Shown: positions 12,051-24,640 of the stretch, piece after piece
How positions within the stretch are numbered: the stretch's first letter is position 1
Layout: the number at the start of each line of letters is the position of its first letter
Assembly (NCBI GenBank): GCA_023374025.1
Contig: SIJG01000010.1
Span: 646,517 to 710,516, forward strand
Length of the DNA stretch: 64,000 nucleotides
From: Heterodera schachtii
Lineage: Eukaryota; Nematoda; Chromadorea; Rhabditida; Heteroderidae
Direction: 5' to 3'
Notes under the pieces: model-generated
What the model was told of the DNA's origin: nothing
The model's database searches: none
The model's input: only the letters and a program-made list of their open reading frames with translations
Position numbers and translations under genes: made by a program

Positions 12051-13270
12051 GGCGAACTCCTTCAATGCTCTCAAACACACAAAAAAATGTTTTTTTTTAA
12101 ATAATAATTAATTATATTTAATTTTTATTTTTTAGATAGATTTTTTCTTTTCGCTATCGAACTAAATCCTTTTTTGTAAAATGGACGATGAAAAAGGCCC
12201 GAATTGAGGGGCAAAAAAACGCACTCCATCTGAGAGAAAATTTAAAAAAAATCCCCGATTTCCAGGGAAATTTTTCTTGGGAAATCAAGCGATTTTTTGA
12301 AAATTTGAGCGGGAGCAAATCATCGTTCATTTTTTAATTTTTCATCCATTCATTCCTTTTCTCGTAACATTTTGGACACGGCTCCGCTCATAAACAATTT
12401 GTTCCCATTGAGCGTCCTGTCACAAAAAAACTTTTTTTTTTAAATTTTCTTTTTTCAATGCGCTGAGAATGTGTGACGCCGCCATTCGTCAAAGAGAAAG
12501 ATGCGCAAACAACAAAACGACGAAACAAGAGGAAAATCGATGTTTTGTGATTTTCGAGGAATTTTTTGTAGCAAAAATTGTACTGCCGACAATTTTTTTT
12601 TTTTTGTAACGGCATTTTTGTGTTAATAAAAAAGCGGCGTCCAATCATTTGGATTTGTGATCACAAAAGTTGAAATCGGCACCTCCTCCCTAACAAAAAC
12701 CTAAAATTAGAGACCCCGAAAACCATGGGAAACTGTTTTCATGGCCATAAAATTGTCAAATTTGGGGGAATTACCAAATGGAATTTTTCAACGTTTGCTC
12801 ATTTGACAGTATATAGAGCCGAAAACTATTCAAAAGATCAGTGTAAATTTGCAAAAGAAAATACATATATTTTACGGATGACTCATACGGACACATTTTT
12901 TGCGTTCCTAAACCGCACCGAAAATGACAGCTAAATGTCAACAAAAACTCGACTGTTACACGAGCAAATAATTGTTGTTCACAACAAGAAAAGGGAACGA
13001 ACACCAATAAAAGAAAGGATGAGAGAGTGTGGTGATGATGGATGATGATAATGGTGGATGAGAAGCGCAACACAAACAAACAAAAACAAGAAAAAAAAAT
13101 GCATCATGCCATACTTTTTAAAAAGTGTAACACAAATATGGGTTTAAAAAACCTTTTTCAATTTATAAAAAAAAATCGGAGACCAACAAAAAAAAAGTAA
13201 AATAAATGATGAATTTCGGAGGAAAAGCTGTGGGGTTGTGTTGCGGTGTTGTTGGTCGGTCAGTCACACT

Positions 13271-16200
13271 TCAAAACATGTTCATCGGCATGTCCGAAGC
13301 GAAGTCTTCGCCGCCCCCGCGTCCGCCCCGCTTGGATGCCGGCCCGCCAAAGTCGCCGCCCGCCCTCTTCACACCGCCGCGTGGGCCGCCCGCGCCACCG
13401 CGCTTTCCGCCCATGCCACCACCGCCGCCTCGTCCTTGGCCCGCGCCAGCACTTTTGCCACCGCGTCCGCGCTGAACAGTGCCGCCGAATGCGCCATAGC
13501 CGGCAGCCTGAATTTTAGAGGAAATCCCGGTAAAACGCCATCCAAGTTCCAAATCGAAATCGCCAACTAATTAATCAATTTTTGCCTTACCCCGCCACGC
13601 ATTGCGGCTGGACCGCCCGGGGGACCGCCGGGGCCGGCACCGTACGACCCGCTCGCGTGCGCCGGATGTTGTCCATAGTAAGCGGCGGCCGGGTCAGCGG
13701 GGTAGCCGCCGTACATGTCGTAGCCACCACCGCCGTAGGCACCGTAACCGGAGTAGTACGGGTCGTATGGTGGCGGACCGTAGCCGGCTGGCGGGTAGCC
13801 CGGGTACGGTTGGTGGTAACCCATGTGCATGCCTTGAAAAACAGAATTTTGTTACTATTTTTATTTTATGTATTGGCGCAAAATCTATTCGTGGGTCAAT
13901 GTTGTTGTTGTCCCATTACAAAAGAGGATATGCAAACAATGTTTTTTGAGATAGACTTTTTGGATAAAAATATAGAAATTCCGTATCCAATCCGAAAACT
14001 TTTTTTTACGAATTTCATTTTCGAAATGCCAGTGAAAAAGTTGTTTTTCAGAAAATTTTAGCACTAAAGGGACAATGTGCCATCATTGAACAACCATCAA
14101 CTGACTTGGGCCGGCACCGCCGCGTCCACCACGAAAAGCGCCCATGTACTCGTACCCTTTGCGTCCACGTGGGCCAATGCCGGGGGTAACTGACAAATTT
14201 TTGCAAAAATTAAATTAAAAAAAATAGAAAAATATGGGGAAGAAACGCACCACCAGCGCCGTACTGTTGTGGGTTGAACCGTGACTTGATGGCCAGCTTC
14301 TTCTTCTGGTTTTGGTCTCCTTGCGGTTTGGCCAACGACACTTCCATCGGGGCACCATCAACTTCCGTGTTTTTCAATGCTTCCATTGCCTGTAAAAAAA
14401 ACAAGAAATATAATGCTGATGATTATGAACAGCAATTGGTCAATTTTTTTTGTCTGTTTTATGGAGACGGAACGCCAAGCATTTCATTCATAAGTCTTTA
14501 AAAAGGCATTAAAAATGGGCCGGCAAAAGCACACAGAAAAACCAACAAACAATCAGAGGAGCTGGCCAATACATTTCTTATTATTTGGGGGGGGGGGGGG
14601 AATGGTGTCATGACAACTCGTACTTAAGCTTAGGCTAGGCATCTCTAGGCATGCTTGGGCTTAGACTTAGGCTTTGTTTTTATAAAAATTTTCCCTATAT
14701 TTTGAAACCAAAAAATAAAATTGGCTGTTTTTAAGCAAACAAATCAAAGTTTTTGCTCCACCTGAACAGCGGCTGACCGTTCCTCAAAGTGCACAAATGC
14801 GTAGTCCTTGATCCGTTTGACCTTGTCAACCTTGCCATGTTTCTCGAACACTTCTTGGAGCCGCTCCTCCGTCACTGATTCCTTCAAATTGCGCACGTAA
14901 AGCACCTTGACTTGGGACATTGTCTCCTCGTCCGGCTCGTCCTGCTGCTCGGCCCAGTCCACCACCAAGTCGGTGTTCCAGGGCCGAATTTTGCCCATCG
15001 AAATGCGACGTCTGAAGGCGGGGGATGAGGATGAAAATGAATGACATTTATGAAAACAAGATGAACCAGGTATTCAAACCATTGTTATGAGAAACCAGGG
15101 GGAAAAAGCGGGAATCAATTACGGAAATCCGGTCCAAATCCAATTCATGCAGAGAAAAATTTTAAATTTTTGTTCCAAAAACTTTTTGAAAAACAGTGAG
15201 GGGCCCAAAAAATCTCACACACATGGACGTGAATTAATACAAAACAGATCCATGTTGCCCAAGTTTTCATGCATTTACCAAGATGGGTCAAATCCCTCCC
15301 CCGTTTTTCGGCATTTAACCCCCCCCCCACTCGCCCCATGACTGACTTGGCATCCGATGCCGCCTTGTGGTCCGTGAAGTCGACAAAGCAGAAGCCCCGG
15401 TTCTTGCGGCCATCATTTGAGTCCGGGTTCGAGTAAATAATGCAATCCACAACATTTTCTGCAGGTTAGAGGGAACAATTGTTGGAAGAATGAATGATAA
15501 ATGACACAATGTGAGTAGTAGTACCATGGAAAATATGACAATTTTCATGGGCAATTTCTAATTTTTTCCATGTTTTTCACTCTTTTTTAATTTTCTTTTT
15601 TTTTGTACGTTCGTTACTCGTCTCGTCCACCCCTCACCTGCATGTTTTCTCAACTCTTCGAGAATTTCGTCTTTCGATTTCGATTTGGGGATATTTCCGA
15701 GAAAAAGGCGTGTGTTTGCAACCGAAACGTTCACTTTAAGTGGTTTTCCAGGCAGAATTTCGTGTCCGTCAAACTAAAAAATGTGTGAGTGTGTTTGTTG
15801 GTGGCACAAATTTGTCTGAAAATTTTTTTTAGAAAAATTTTTTTGTTGAAAAATGAAAACAGAAAAGAGAGCCATCAGATTTTATGATGCGCATCTCTCC
15901 ACAAATGAAAATGAATTGTGTTTGTTGTGTTCATTCCATCAAAATGAGGGATGGAATTGGGTTGGGAATTTGGGGGTGTACTCGTCGAAGATGTTGGAAA
16001 TGTGTGAAACGGGGGCGACGGGACGTGGGGAAATGACATGCAAGCCGTACAACATCACAACAAAAAACTCACTGGCAATGGGGTACACATCACTTCAATG
16101 TACCGTATACACAAAACCGTAAAAATAATGCGCCGAAAATAATAGCGAAAATGTCAACAGAAAATAAAAATGCCAAAAATGCATCAAGAAGAGAATAATT

Positions 16201-18962
16201 AAGACAAGATTTGCAATTGTTTGTACCCAAGTGGCTGCCACCAAAAAACGCATTTGTAAAATTATGTCGTGGCATTACTTGTGCCAATTTGGTTATATCA
16301 TGCTATGGCATTATTTGTGCCAAGTTTTAAAAAATTGGGAACTATGTACAATCCTACTGTTTTTCCAATACGTTTTTTGGTGGCAACAAATTGAGTACAC
16401 TGTTGGTTGGTGTAACCATGAAGAAAACATACCTTTTTGGCCGCCTCTTGCGCATGCGTTTTGTCGGTATAGATCAGAAAACCGTAACCACGGCTCTTCC
16501 CATTCACCGGGTCCATCATTATGCCTGAACAAGCCGGGGAAGTAGGGTTCATATCAGAAATGGAAAAAATTGAAGGGGGAGGGGGGAAATTTCGGTATTG
16601 AGGCACGAGGGCCCTCATTCCAAAAAGATTTTTTCAAATTTCCCACGAAAAATGCAAACGAAAAGGGTAGGACACTGAATTTTTGCAAGAATAATTCAAA
16701 AAAAAATGCTTACGAAGATCATGGATGACACCGAGTGGTTCAAACAGTGGGACAAGCATGTCTTCATACACATCCTTTGGGATTTGGCCAATGTATATCT
16801 GCAAAAAATGGGGGAGGAAATGTGTTGTAATTAGTGGTCATTAAAACAGTAGTTGGCCCAAAGTGTAGCAAAATTTTGGCAAATTTTGTCTTACAAATGT
16901 GTCAACCAATTTTTTCCGCTCTTTGTATAAATGTACATAATTGTTGCTTGACTTACACATCCGCCGTCCGTTTGGTTCGGGTCCGGCCCCTCGTAGCCGG
17001 GCGGTGAGTGGTATTTGCGCTGGCCAACAGTCACTTCCAATTGGTAACCGGATTTGGCTAAAAAGCGCCAAATATGGTGTTATCTATGCACTATACAACC
17101 AAAAAAAGGGATGAAACAAACTCAATGTTTTACAATACGATCGAAAACCCATTGTTTGTTCGTTTTTTTGCGTCCCCTGTACCATGAAAGAGTCCCAGGG
17201 AAAATGTATTACACCATATATCTTTGTATGGTGCGGTGGGAGGGGGTCATTTCGTATCACACTCACTATCAGCCAAGTTCGAAAAGCACAACTTTTTGTT
17301 GAGCAAATCTAACAAATTTGGTATCATTTGAAAACCGTGGATGATGCGGTCGCTTGAAACCCGTAAAAAGCCACAATTTTGTAATGCATTTTTTTTGTTT
17401 TGTTTTCACTTTGACTATTCTTTATACTTACAATTAAACGAAACCCAGGACCGGGTACACCCAAGCCAAAAGTCTGAGTATTCGTGGGAGGTTTAAATGC
17501 CGTTTTTTTTGTTGATAAGTCGCATAATGGCACACCAAATGCGCCATCCACCCAACCAACTCACTTATTAATGTCTTGATGCTTTCCGGGTCCGGGCCGG
17601 GGATCAGTGGCAATTCCATCGCTTGTTGGACGCCCATTGTTCGAAGTCGTTCACGGAAGTTGCGCATGACGGACATCAAATATTGTGGTTTGTTCTGCAC
17701 ACCGAACAGTTGCGAGTCCTGACAACAAAGAAAATTAAATAAATGAAGGCTTTTGCCAAGACGAATAGAGCAATAATGCCACAACATGGAAGGCCAAGGG
17801 CCCGAACAACATTTACCATTGACTGACTAACTTGGTGCTTTTTGTTGGGTAATGTAAAATCCGGTTTTGGTTAACCCTCGTAATCATGACAATGTGTAGG
17901 AGAGCCTGGACGGTTCGGGATCCCTTCCGTGATTTGCCGGGATCCCGACAAAAAAAAATCGGGATTTCAATCCGAATACTCATGTCCCGGCCTGATGCCA
18001 ATCTCGGCTTCTTTTTCAAAATATCAGCCTCTGGTGCCAACCCAGGTAAAACAAAAAAAAAGTGCACAACAAGCAAAACCTTGAGCTCTTTGAGGATGAA
18101 ATTGGCCTGCTCAAAGGGGAATGTGGCCAGCATTTCCACGGCACGCTCATCAAACTCGTCCGTGTTCAGGCCAAGCTCGTCGAACATGCGCATCAGTATG
18201 ACGGCCACCGGTTTGGACAAACTCTTGCCCATGAACATTTTGAATGTGTCAGTGTCATCATAGGTGGTGTCGCTTTCCAACTCCTAAAAAGTTCAATTGT
18301 TTTTAAGTTGACGATACTAAACATTTGTCTTAAGCCGGGCTTTCACAAAAGAGACAATTTTTGGGTCATTTTGCATTATATTTTTGATACAAATTGCGAC
18401 TCTAATGCATTTATGAGTCGAATTTTTACAAGTCCATTGACCAGAGTCATTCAAATGACGAAAAAATTGGAAGTTGTTCCTCAATTCTTGTATAGGATAC
18501 GGCTTTAGTTTCAGTTTATGCGTCCAATCAACTTTTTTGGCCGCCCTTTCCACTAGGCGTCTTCGTAAGTTTTACCGACTTTCACGGGAGACGGACCCAT
18601 TTTGGACTACCGCGGTTTGAATGAAACCAAATAAGTTTCCAAGAAACTGGATTTGGATATTGACTGTGTCAAGGAAACTTTGAATGGACTAATATTGCCT
18701 TAGAGTCAGAAAAAAACGTTTCCTTTTGGAGTGGTATCGTGTTGTTCACAGGGCTTGGCTTTTGCTCTGTTTCTGTCGGTGCTGTGCCGTCTTGGCCGGC
18801 CTCTGCCCCTCCGCCGTCCTCATCGTTCTTCACCAAATCGTTCGGTTGTTTCTGCTCTTGATGTTGTTGTTGTTGCTGCTGCTGCACCTCTTCAGAAACA
18901 TCATGTTTGAAGTCACCATTTTGTGGCACCATTTTCATGTCCAAATCGGATGGTGATGCCAT
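13271..18962 (-). CDS. hrp-2: hnRNP R/Q (SYNCRIP)-type RNA-binding protein, complete, 13 exons
   Basis: A nuclear/cytoplasmic pre-mRNA-binding protein acting in splicing, mRNA stability and transport (known for the family). Exons: 18962-18750, 18283-18080, 17718-17565, 17057-16957, 16798-16714, 16524-16433, 15773-15638, 15458-15347, 15011-14762, 14389-14251, 14189-14106, 13832-13591, 13507-13271. They total 2049 nt, exactly 682 codons plus stop, with every phase matching. Order: acidic poly-Gln N-terminus (1-71), NURR domain (~75-210, FDELGLNTDEFDERAVEML), RRM1 (~224-300, IYIGQIPKD), RRM2 (~302-385, RLFLGNIPKSK and GFCFVDF), RRM3 (~400-470, VLYVRNL and DYAFVHF), then a Gly/Tyr-rich RGG tail to 682. 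Human hnRNP Q is 623 residues. A TTTGTTTTTAG about 30 bases before the ATG could be a trans-splice acceptor. The symbol follows the C. elegans relative. Confidence 0.93.
14589..14600 (+). repeat. Poly-G run in an hnRNP intron
   Basis: About 12 consecutive G within the intron 14390-14761; one of many long G or C homopolymers in the window. Confidence 0.7.
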
Positions 18963-20190
18963 GATTAGGAAACTTTTGCAATTTTCTATTTTGCTAAAAA
19001 CAAATTGAATGAATAGAACAAAGAGATCCGACAAATTTTTAGGTAATTGTACAAAGGAAATGTCGAGAAATGCATTGAAAAATAAAGAATTAAATTTAAA
19101 GATTTTATTTTAAAAAGTAATGGCCGACGAAGGGATGGGACAATAGAAGAAAGGGAACGAAAGAAGTGAGCAGACAAACGCAAAAATCAATTGAAATGTA
19201 TGGCAGTTGGAAAGAAAGGCGAGAGAAAGAGAAAGAGGAGAAATATGTAATCTATGGAAAAGGAAGGGAAAAAAGAGAGCAGAAAGATGAAGAATAGAGA
19301 AAAGAAATTGCGTTGGAGAAGTGAGTGAGACAAATAGAGAGTGAGAAACAGAGTAAGCGAGAGTCGGAGTGAGAAGGGAAAAATAGGGAAAGAGAAAAAA
19401 CAAAGAGATACACCTAGACGAGAAAGAACCGAGAGAGAGAAAGGGAGAAAGGAAAAAATGGATGCTAGAGAAAACATAAAGACAAAAAAGAGAAAGTCAA
19501 GAAAGGAGCGAGGGAGAGGGGAGGGTAGGAGAGAGAAAATGGAGAAGAAAAAAATGAGGACATTTTAATCGGTTAATCGTTAATTACGGAGCAAAATTGC
19601 GGCTTTTCCAAAGTCAACCAACAAAATCAAACGAATTTGGTATCATTCGGAAGCTGTCATATTTGGAAACAATTTTAACATTTAGAAAAAGGAAAAGCGA
19701 ATGATCGTGGAAATGAAATACGCAAATTAAAGGCATTGGCATCAGTTCAACTGTATCATGTTGGAAATTTCCAGACTCAAATAAAAAGTGAATTTTTTGG
19801 CATTTGGACTATTCCCCGATTCATTGCCACGGATTTTCCGACCCCGAAAACCCTTAAAATATGATTTTGTCTCGGAGAAAAATTGGAAATATTTTCACCC
19901 AAAAACTCATGGATGGACCCCCAATTCTCCAGTATTCTCTTGGATTCGGACTCTTTTCTCAGAGAGAAATTGAATAGGCAAATATGTACAAAAAAAAACA
20001 AATGAATTATGGGTTTATTGCCATTTATTTACAAGACGACTAATATGAACATACAATGCAATACAAATACAATACATATTGTACAGAGCATACACAGAGA
20101 TACACACACAATAATATCACTTGGACTTCGAGTTCATCCGCTTGTAGACACACAATAATATCGCTTGGCTTTCGAGTTCATCCGCTTGTA
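18963..20190. other. Spacer between hnRNP and USP-A: GA tract and USP 3' flank
   Basis: A GA-rich low-complexity stretch fills about 19130-19563. Sequence from about 19690 to 20190 is repeated 5.8 kb to the right (about 25400-25974) as the shared 3' flank of USP copies A and B. No gene seen. Confidence 0.6.
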
Positions 20191-20220
20191 TCACTTGGCA
20201 TTCGAGTTCATCCGCTTGTA
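20117..20220 (-). repeat. Repeated terminal-codon cassette at the end of USP-A (x3)
   Basis: The last 27 coding bases plus stop (TACAAGCGGATGAACTCGAA...AAGTGA) occur three times in a row. The first is the real C-terminus (stop 20191-20193); the other two fall in the 3' UTR, spaced by ATATTATTGTGTGT. Confidence 0.85.
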
Positions 20221-22220
20221 GTACAGAAGGAATGCGCGCTTGCTCTAAAAGGAGGAAAAAACAAATTATTATTATTTTTTCATTTGAATGGCTGGAAACG
20301 GTTCTCACAGTGGGCGATGGAGCGGTGCCGCACGGAATGCATGATTCATCGTCGAAACTCAGCCACTCCCGATCAGTGCTGATCAAATTGATCACGGACG
20401 ATGTGTAATGGCCACTGTTCAGCCGACCGCTGTGATCCTGAAGGGGAAATGGGGAAAGAAAATTAGTGTGATTAGTGACAATTTTAACCAAATTTGATCA
20501 CCCACCGTTATGCCGTAGAGACTGAGTGCTGCGTTGTGATGCGTAGACTTCTCGTGAAGAAAGGGCGCCAGGTCCAACTCGGCCACATCAAACGTCACTT
20601 CGACCTGAAAATTGTTTAAAAAATCAGTCAAAATCACGCTCAAAAAAAACCCCAACGGAAACTTACGTCATTTTTGACGTAGTGTCCATCAATCAGCGAA
20701 AATCTCTTCAAATGGACGATCAGCACCTTCGGAATCTCCCAAATTTTTGTGCTCCGTGTCGCCGGCTGTTTGCTTTTGCACTTCGGACAATCCCATTTAT
20801 CCTCGAGACTCTGAAAAAGGGAGGGGAAAATGAGATCAGACACAAATTCAGGCTGTGGTGCTGCTCACTGCTGATGAAAAGTGCGCCTCCAGGCAGTCCT
20901 TGAGCGTCAGGCAGTCGGTGTTGGTCGGCAATTCGAGGCTGAAAAAACAAAGGGAAATTCAAATTAGGGAATTTTTTTTGGGTCTGTAAAAAACCCACCT
21001 TAGTTGGTTGACGACCTCGAAGCGAACACTCTTCGTATTGCACGTGCTGCATTGGACCACGGAGATGTTTGTCAGCTGAAACAAAGGGGAAATCATTAGA
21101 ATTGGTAGACAAAAGAAAATGAATGACTCCTCCAAACTCACGTTGAACAGATCGTTGACCGGCGACGAAGAGAACAGTTTCGACCTCTCATTGAAATCCG
21201 AAGCGCTGGCGCCCAAATCGGTGTCGTCGTAGTTCTGTTCAAACGATTGTCGCTTGTTGACCTGAAAATGGGGAGGGGGGAGGGTGAAAAATGGCACATA
21301 AAATGGCAAAACTCACCCGGTTGGTGTCCTCGTGAAGCGCGTCCAGCAGATAGAGTTGAAATTCTTGTGCGTCGTGCTGCTGTCGGTCGGCCATTTCGGT
21401 GTTGACACGGCGAGCGAAGAATTCCTGGGGGAAAAAAGGCAAAAATTTGATTAGAATGGATGATCAAAGGCACAGACAGATTCACTCACCAGGAAGATGC
21501 CGGGCCGAAGAGCGTTGAACTTGCCGGACCAGATCAGGTCGATGAGCGCGGAGAATGAGCCGGAGATCACCCCATTCGTGCCAAACGAGTTGTTCCTGGA
21601 AAAGGGAAACAAAAAATGAATTTTATGAAAATTCGAAGACGGCGCTCGGCTCCCCCTCCTGACGCACCCATTGACGAATTGCTGCGCGCTCTTTTCTTGG
21701 AACAGTTGAGAAAATCCGGGCGTATGGAACAGTGGCTGAAGAGTGGCGTTCATGAAGCACGTATTTCCCATATTGAAGAGGCCAGTTTGTCCGAGGGGCT
21801 GAAAAAATGAAAGAATGAATTTTAAGCCGAAAAAGGTTTTTTCCGGCCAAGTCAGTCCCCCGAAATCCCACCGTTTTCTTCCACTCCGAATCGCTGGCGA
21901 TCCTCTGCGCTGACATTGCATATGCGCTCAGGAAGAAGTTGCCGGTGCCGTCATCAGTGCTGAAAGAGGGGAAAGGGACGCGATTCATCAGTGACTTAAA
22001 CACAACAACAAAATGGGGAGTGCATGCAATTCACTGACAGAGGCTGCGCTGGTTGTCGAGTTGGAACAAATGGCGCTGGTGACATGGTCGGATGAGTTGT
22101 TGGCTGTTCCGTCACGTCGTCCGAAATGGGCATCGCCTTTCGTCTGCGCGGATGGGGAGGGCCTGCATGGTTGCCAAAGTTGCCGTCCGGAAGCGGTCGC
22201 CCTTGACTCGAGGCAGTCAT
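20191..22220 (-). CDS. Ubiquitin-specific protease, copy A (intact, cytosolic form), 12 exons
   Basis: A cysteine protease that cleaves ubiquitin from proteins. Exons 22220-22039, 21959-21872, 21798-21668, 21595-21490, 21424-21317, 21261-21142, 21075-20999, 20938-20869, 20810-20667, 20604-20506, 20437-20309 and 20244-20191 total 1308 nt, 435 residues. The Cys box is GLFNMGNTCFMNATLQ (Asn99 oxyanion side, catalytic Cys104). The zinc ribbon uses CSTC (254-257) and CPKC (302-305). The His box is HSGRLNSGHY (His385), with FDDES (Asp404). A compact catalytic core follows a ~61-residue Pro/basic leader. In size and layout it resembles USP2/USP21-type enzymes, but the subfamily is not certain. ATG at 22218-22220 lies 10 bases after TTTTCTGTAG, a good trans-splice acceptor. 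An H2A gene lies upstream on the same strand. Confidence 0.9.
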
Positions 22221-23956
22221 GTCTTATTGGCTACAGAAAATGTGAAAAAAATGCGTTACAAATACACAACAATTGGAGTTGAATGTAAAGCAGCAATAGG
22301 TAAGAATGAAACATGGAGAGTTTGAATTGCAGCGAAAGGAGGGCGCGCCGGAGGGAGGGGGGAGGGGATCGGTAGGGGTAAACGGCATCTGGCCAACAGC
22401 GATTCTGATACAACTTTAAGAAGCCATCACTTTTTTCTTAAGGTCTTTAGAATGATGCCAAGTTTGTTTGATTGGATCAACAAAGAAAAAAGTTATGGAT
22501 TCTTGAAGTTGTCACAGACGCGCAGTCGCACGATTCTGGAGGAGGGGGGGGGGGAGAAGTGAATAATTAGGTAATTGGTAAAACAGCGGTGTTTTCAGAG
22601 TGGAAAAATGAATGGGAAGAATTTTAGACAGCAGCGAATTGTCGAATGTTTGGAATAGGTAAATGAGAAGAATGGTAAAGAAAGGGAAAAAACAGCGCAT
22701 TTATAAAGGAAAATCGTGGAAAAAAAGGAGATAAAACTGACAAAAAAAAAATTTTTTTTTTTTTTGAGGGGAGAAGGATTATAAAAGGTCGACTCATGAT
22801 CAAACCATCGCCATTATATTCTGTACACTACAGTATTAAATAATTCGTCCGGGTACCGATTTGTCCGTTCTGCCAAGCCAGAAATTTACAAATGTACCGA
22901 AATTTCGGTGTCGTAAGTCGGGATTCATTGCCCAAAATGTCGAAGTAAATCGAAAATCATTGAACCAAAGCTCAATAACAAAACGTTAATGCGAGCTAAG
23001 AAGACCGAAAAACGCATTTCTAACTTGGTGTGAGGCTTCCAAGGCCCAACCGCATAAAATTTTCTAAAATCTTCCCATAGAGCCTTCGGCATATCCTGCT
23101 CCAAATCCTAATTTTAATTTTAGCGCAAAATTCTGTTAAAAAACAAAAAAGGTCCTTATTTTTGACACCATAATCATGCTTTTTGTCCTGCAATGTCTTT
23201 ATTTTGGAAAATTTTCGACCATAAACTCTGTAATGCTCTCTTCCTCTGTTGCTGTTGCAAATTGCCTCTGATCCATCAAAACGTCGATTCGGTCCGTCTG
23301 TCAATGGGGGGAGCAGGAAAATTGGACACTGACCTAATATGTATTGGACACAAATTCGAGTAAAGCGAAAATTCGATATCATAACTCCATGCCAAATTGC
23401 AATTTAGATAGCATTAATTGTTAGACTGTTTACTAGTGTGCCACGGGACCGGGACCTGGTACTGAAAAAAGCGGGACAACTGAGTACCAAGGTCCCGGTT
23501 TTGACCGGGAAATTCCCGGTTTTCCCAGCCAAATTTATAAACCTTTAATCATTTTTGTGAGGGAAAAGGCACACATTTTGCTGTTGATGGCGCCGCGAAA
23601 AATTTTACAAAAAAAGTCGGGGGCACCGACATCAAAAGAAAGTGCCAACAACAAATTTTAAACTTCATTTTGCACGTAAAGCACACTTGTAGCGCGAATA
23701 CTCTTAGATATAACGTCATTAACTGCACTAAAAATCACTAATTTGGACCGGCATTTTATTACATAAAAGGCACAAACAATTCAAAAGAAAGGCACAACAA
23801 TATTACTCAAAAAAAGAGAGAGAGGACACAATTTAAACAACAAAAGGAATATTCAATCATCGGAAAAAAATTTGTGGGGAACAAAATGTTGGCACATTAG
23901 AGGAGAGATATTTGGGATCATTCATTTTCTATCCGTCCAGTTTCTTCTTCCACCGT
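22221..23956. other. Spacer between H2A-A and USP-A
   Basis: No gene seen. Most of it is duplicated at 28004-29794. It contains AT-rich sequence, purine patches and an accession-specific insert at about 22821-22905 that is absent from unit 2. Confidence 0.55.
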
Positions 23957-24640
23957 TCACTGACTGTCGTCGTTCTGCTTCTTCTGCTGCATCTTCGACA
24001 AAAGGATCGTGTGAATGTTGGGCAACACACCGCCACGAGAAATGGTGACCTCCGCGAGAAGCTGAAAATTTCAAATGGATTTTCAAAAAATCCAAAAACC
24101 ACGACGGCCTCTGACCTTGTTCAACTCCTCGTCGTTGCGCACAGCCAATTGCAAATGGCGCGGGGTGATTCGCAACTTTTTGTTCTCCTTCGCCGCGTTG
24201 CCGGCCAACTCGAGCACTTCGGCCGCCAGGTATTCCAACACCGATGCCATATAGACAGGCGCTCCGGCCCCAATGCGCTGAGCATGGCGACCTGTGAATG
24301 GAAAATTCAGAAAATTTCATTGAAAACCCTCTCCCCTCTCGAAAACTGTACCGTGGCGCAGCAAACGATGGATACGTCCGACGGGAAATGCAACGCCAGC
24401 ACGAGCAGAGCGCGTGCTGTACGTTCCGCTCGCAGCAATCTTCACTTTTCCACCCTTTCCGCCCGCCTTCTTCGCCCCTTTTCCGCCCGCCTTCACTTTT
24501 CCGTCCGCCTTCGCTTTGCCGCCCTTTCCGCTAGCCGTCGTCTTCGTAGCTTTTCCGGCTTTCACTGGAGACGCCACTTGAGACTCCTGACTGTTGGTCG
24601 TACCGGTCGAAGCAACGGAGGCACCACGATTGTCAGACAT
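23957..24640 (-). CDS. Histone H2A variant with long N-terminal tail, copy A, 3 exons
   Basis: A core-histone component of nucleosomes. Exons 24640-24352, 24291-24116 and 24061-23957 give 189 residues. The histone fold starts at [20 protein letters not shown] (residue ~76); acidic-patch and docking segments follow ([48 protein letters not shown]). Canonical H2A has about 15 residues before SRSxRAG. Here ~75 residues precede the fold: a Ser/Thr-rich start, then Lys/Gly/Ala repeats resembling linker-histone tails. The protein ends QKKQNDDSQ, and the terminal SQ recalls H2A.X but lacks the usual acidic-aromatic end. Two introns and an AATAAA-type 3' end suggest a replication-independent gene. 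Confidence 0.92.

Larger units (their letters stand above)
10257..13270. other. Non-coding region between PNRC-like and hnRNP genes
   Basis: No gene seen. It holds a cluster of TGATCA/CTGATCAC words (about 11280-11740), a CT-rich tract (11790-12050) and A/T homopolymers. The last ~60 bases are the 3' UTR of the minus-strand hnRNP gene. Confidence 0.55.
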
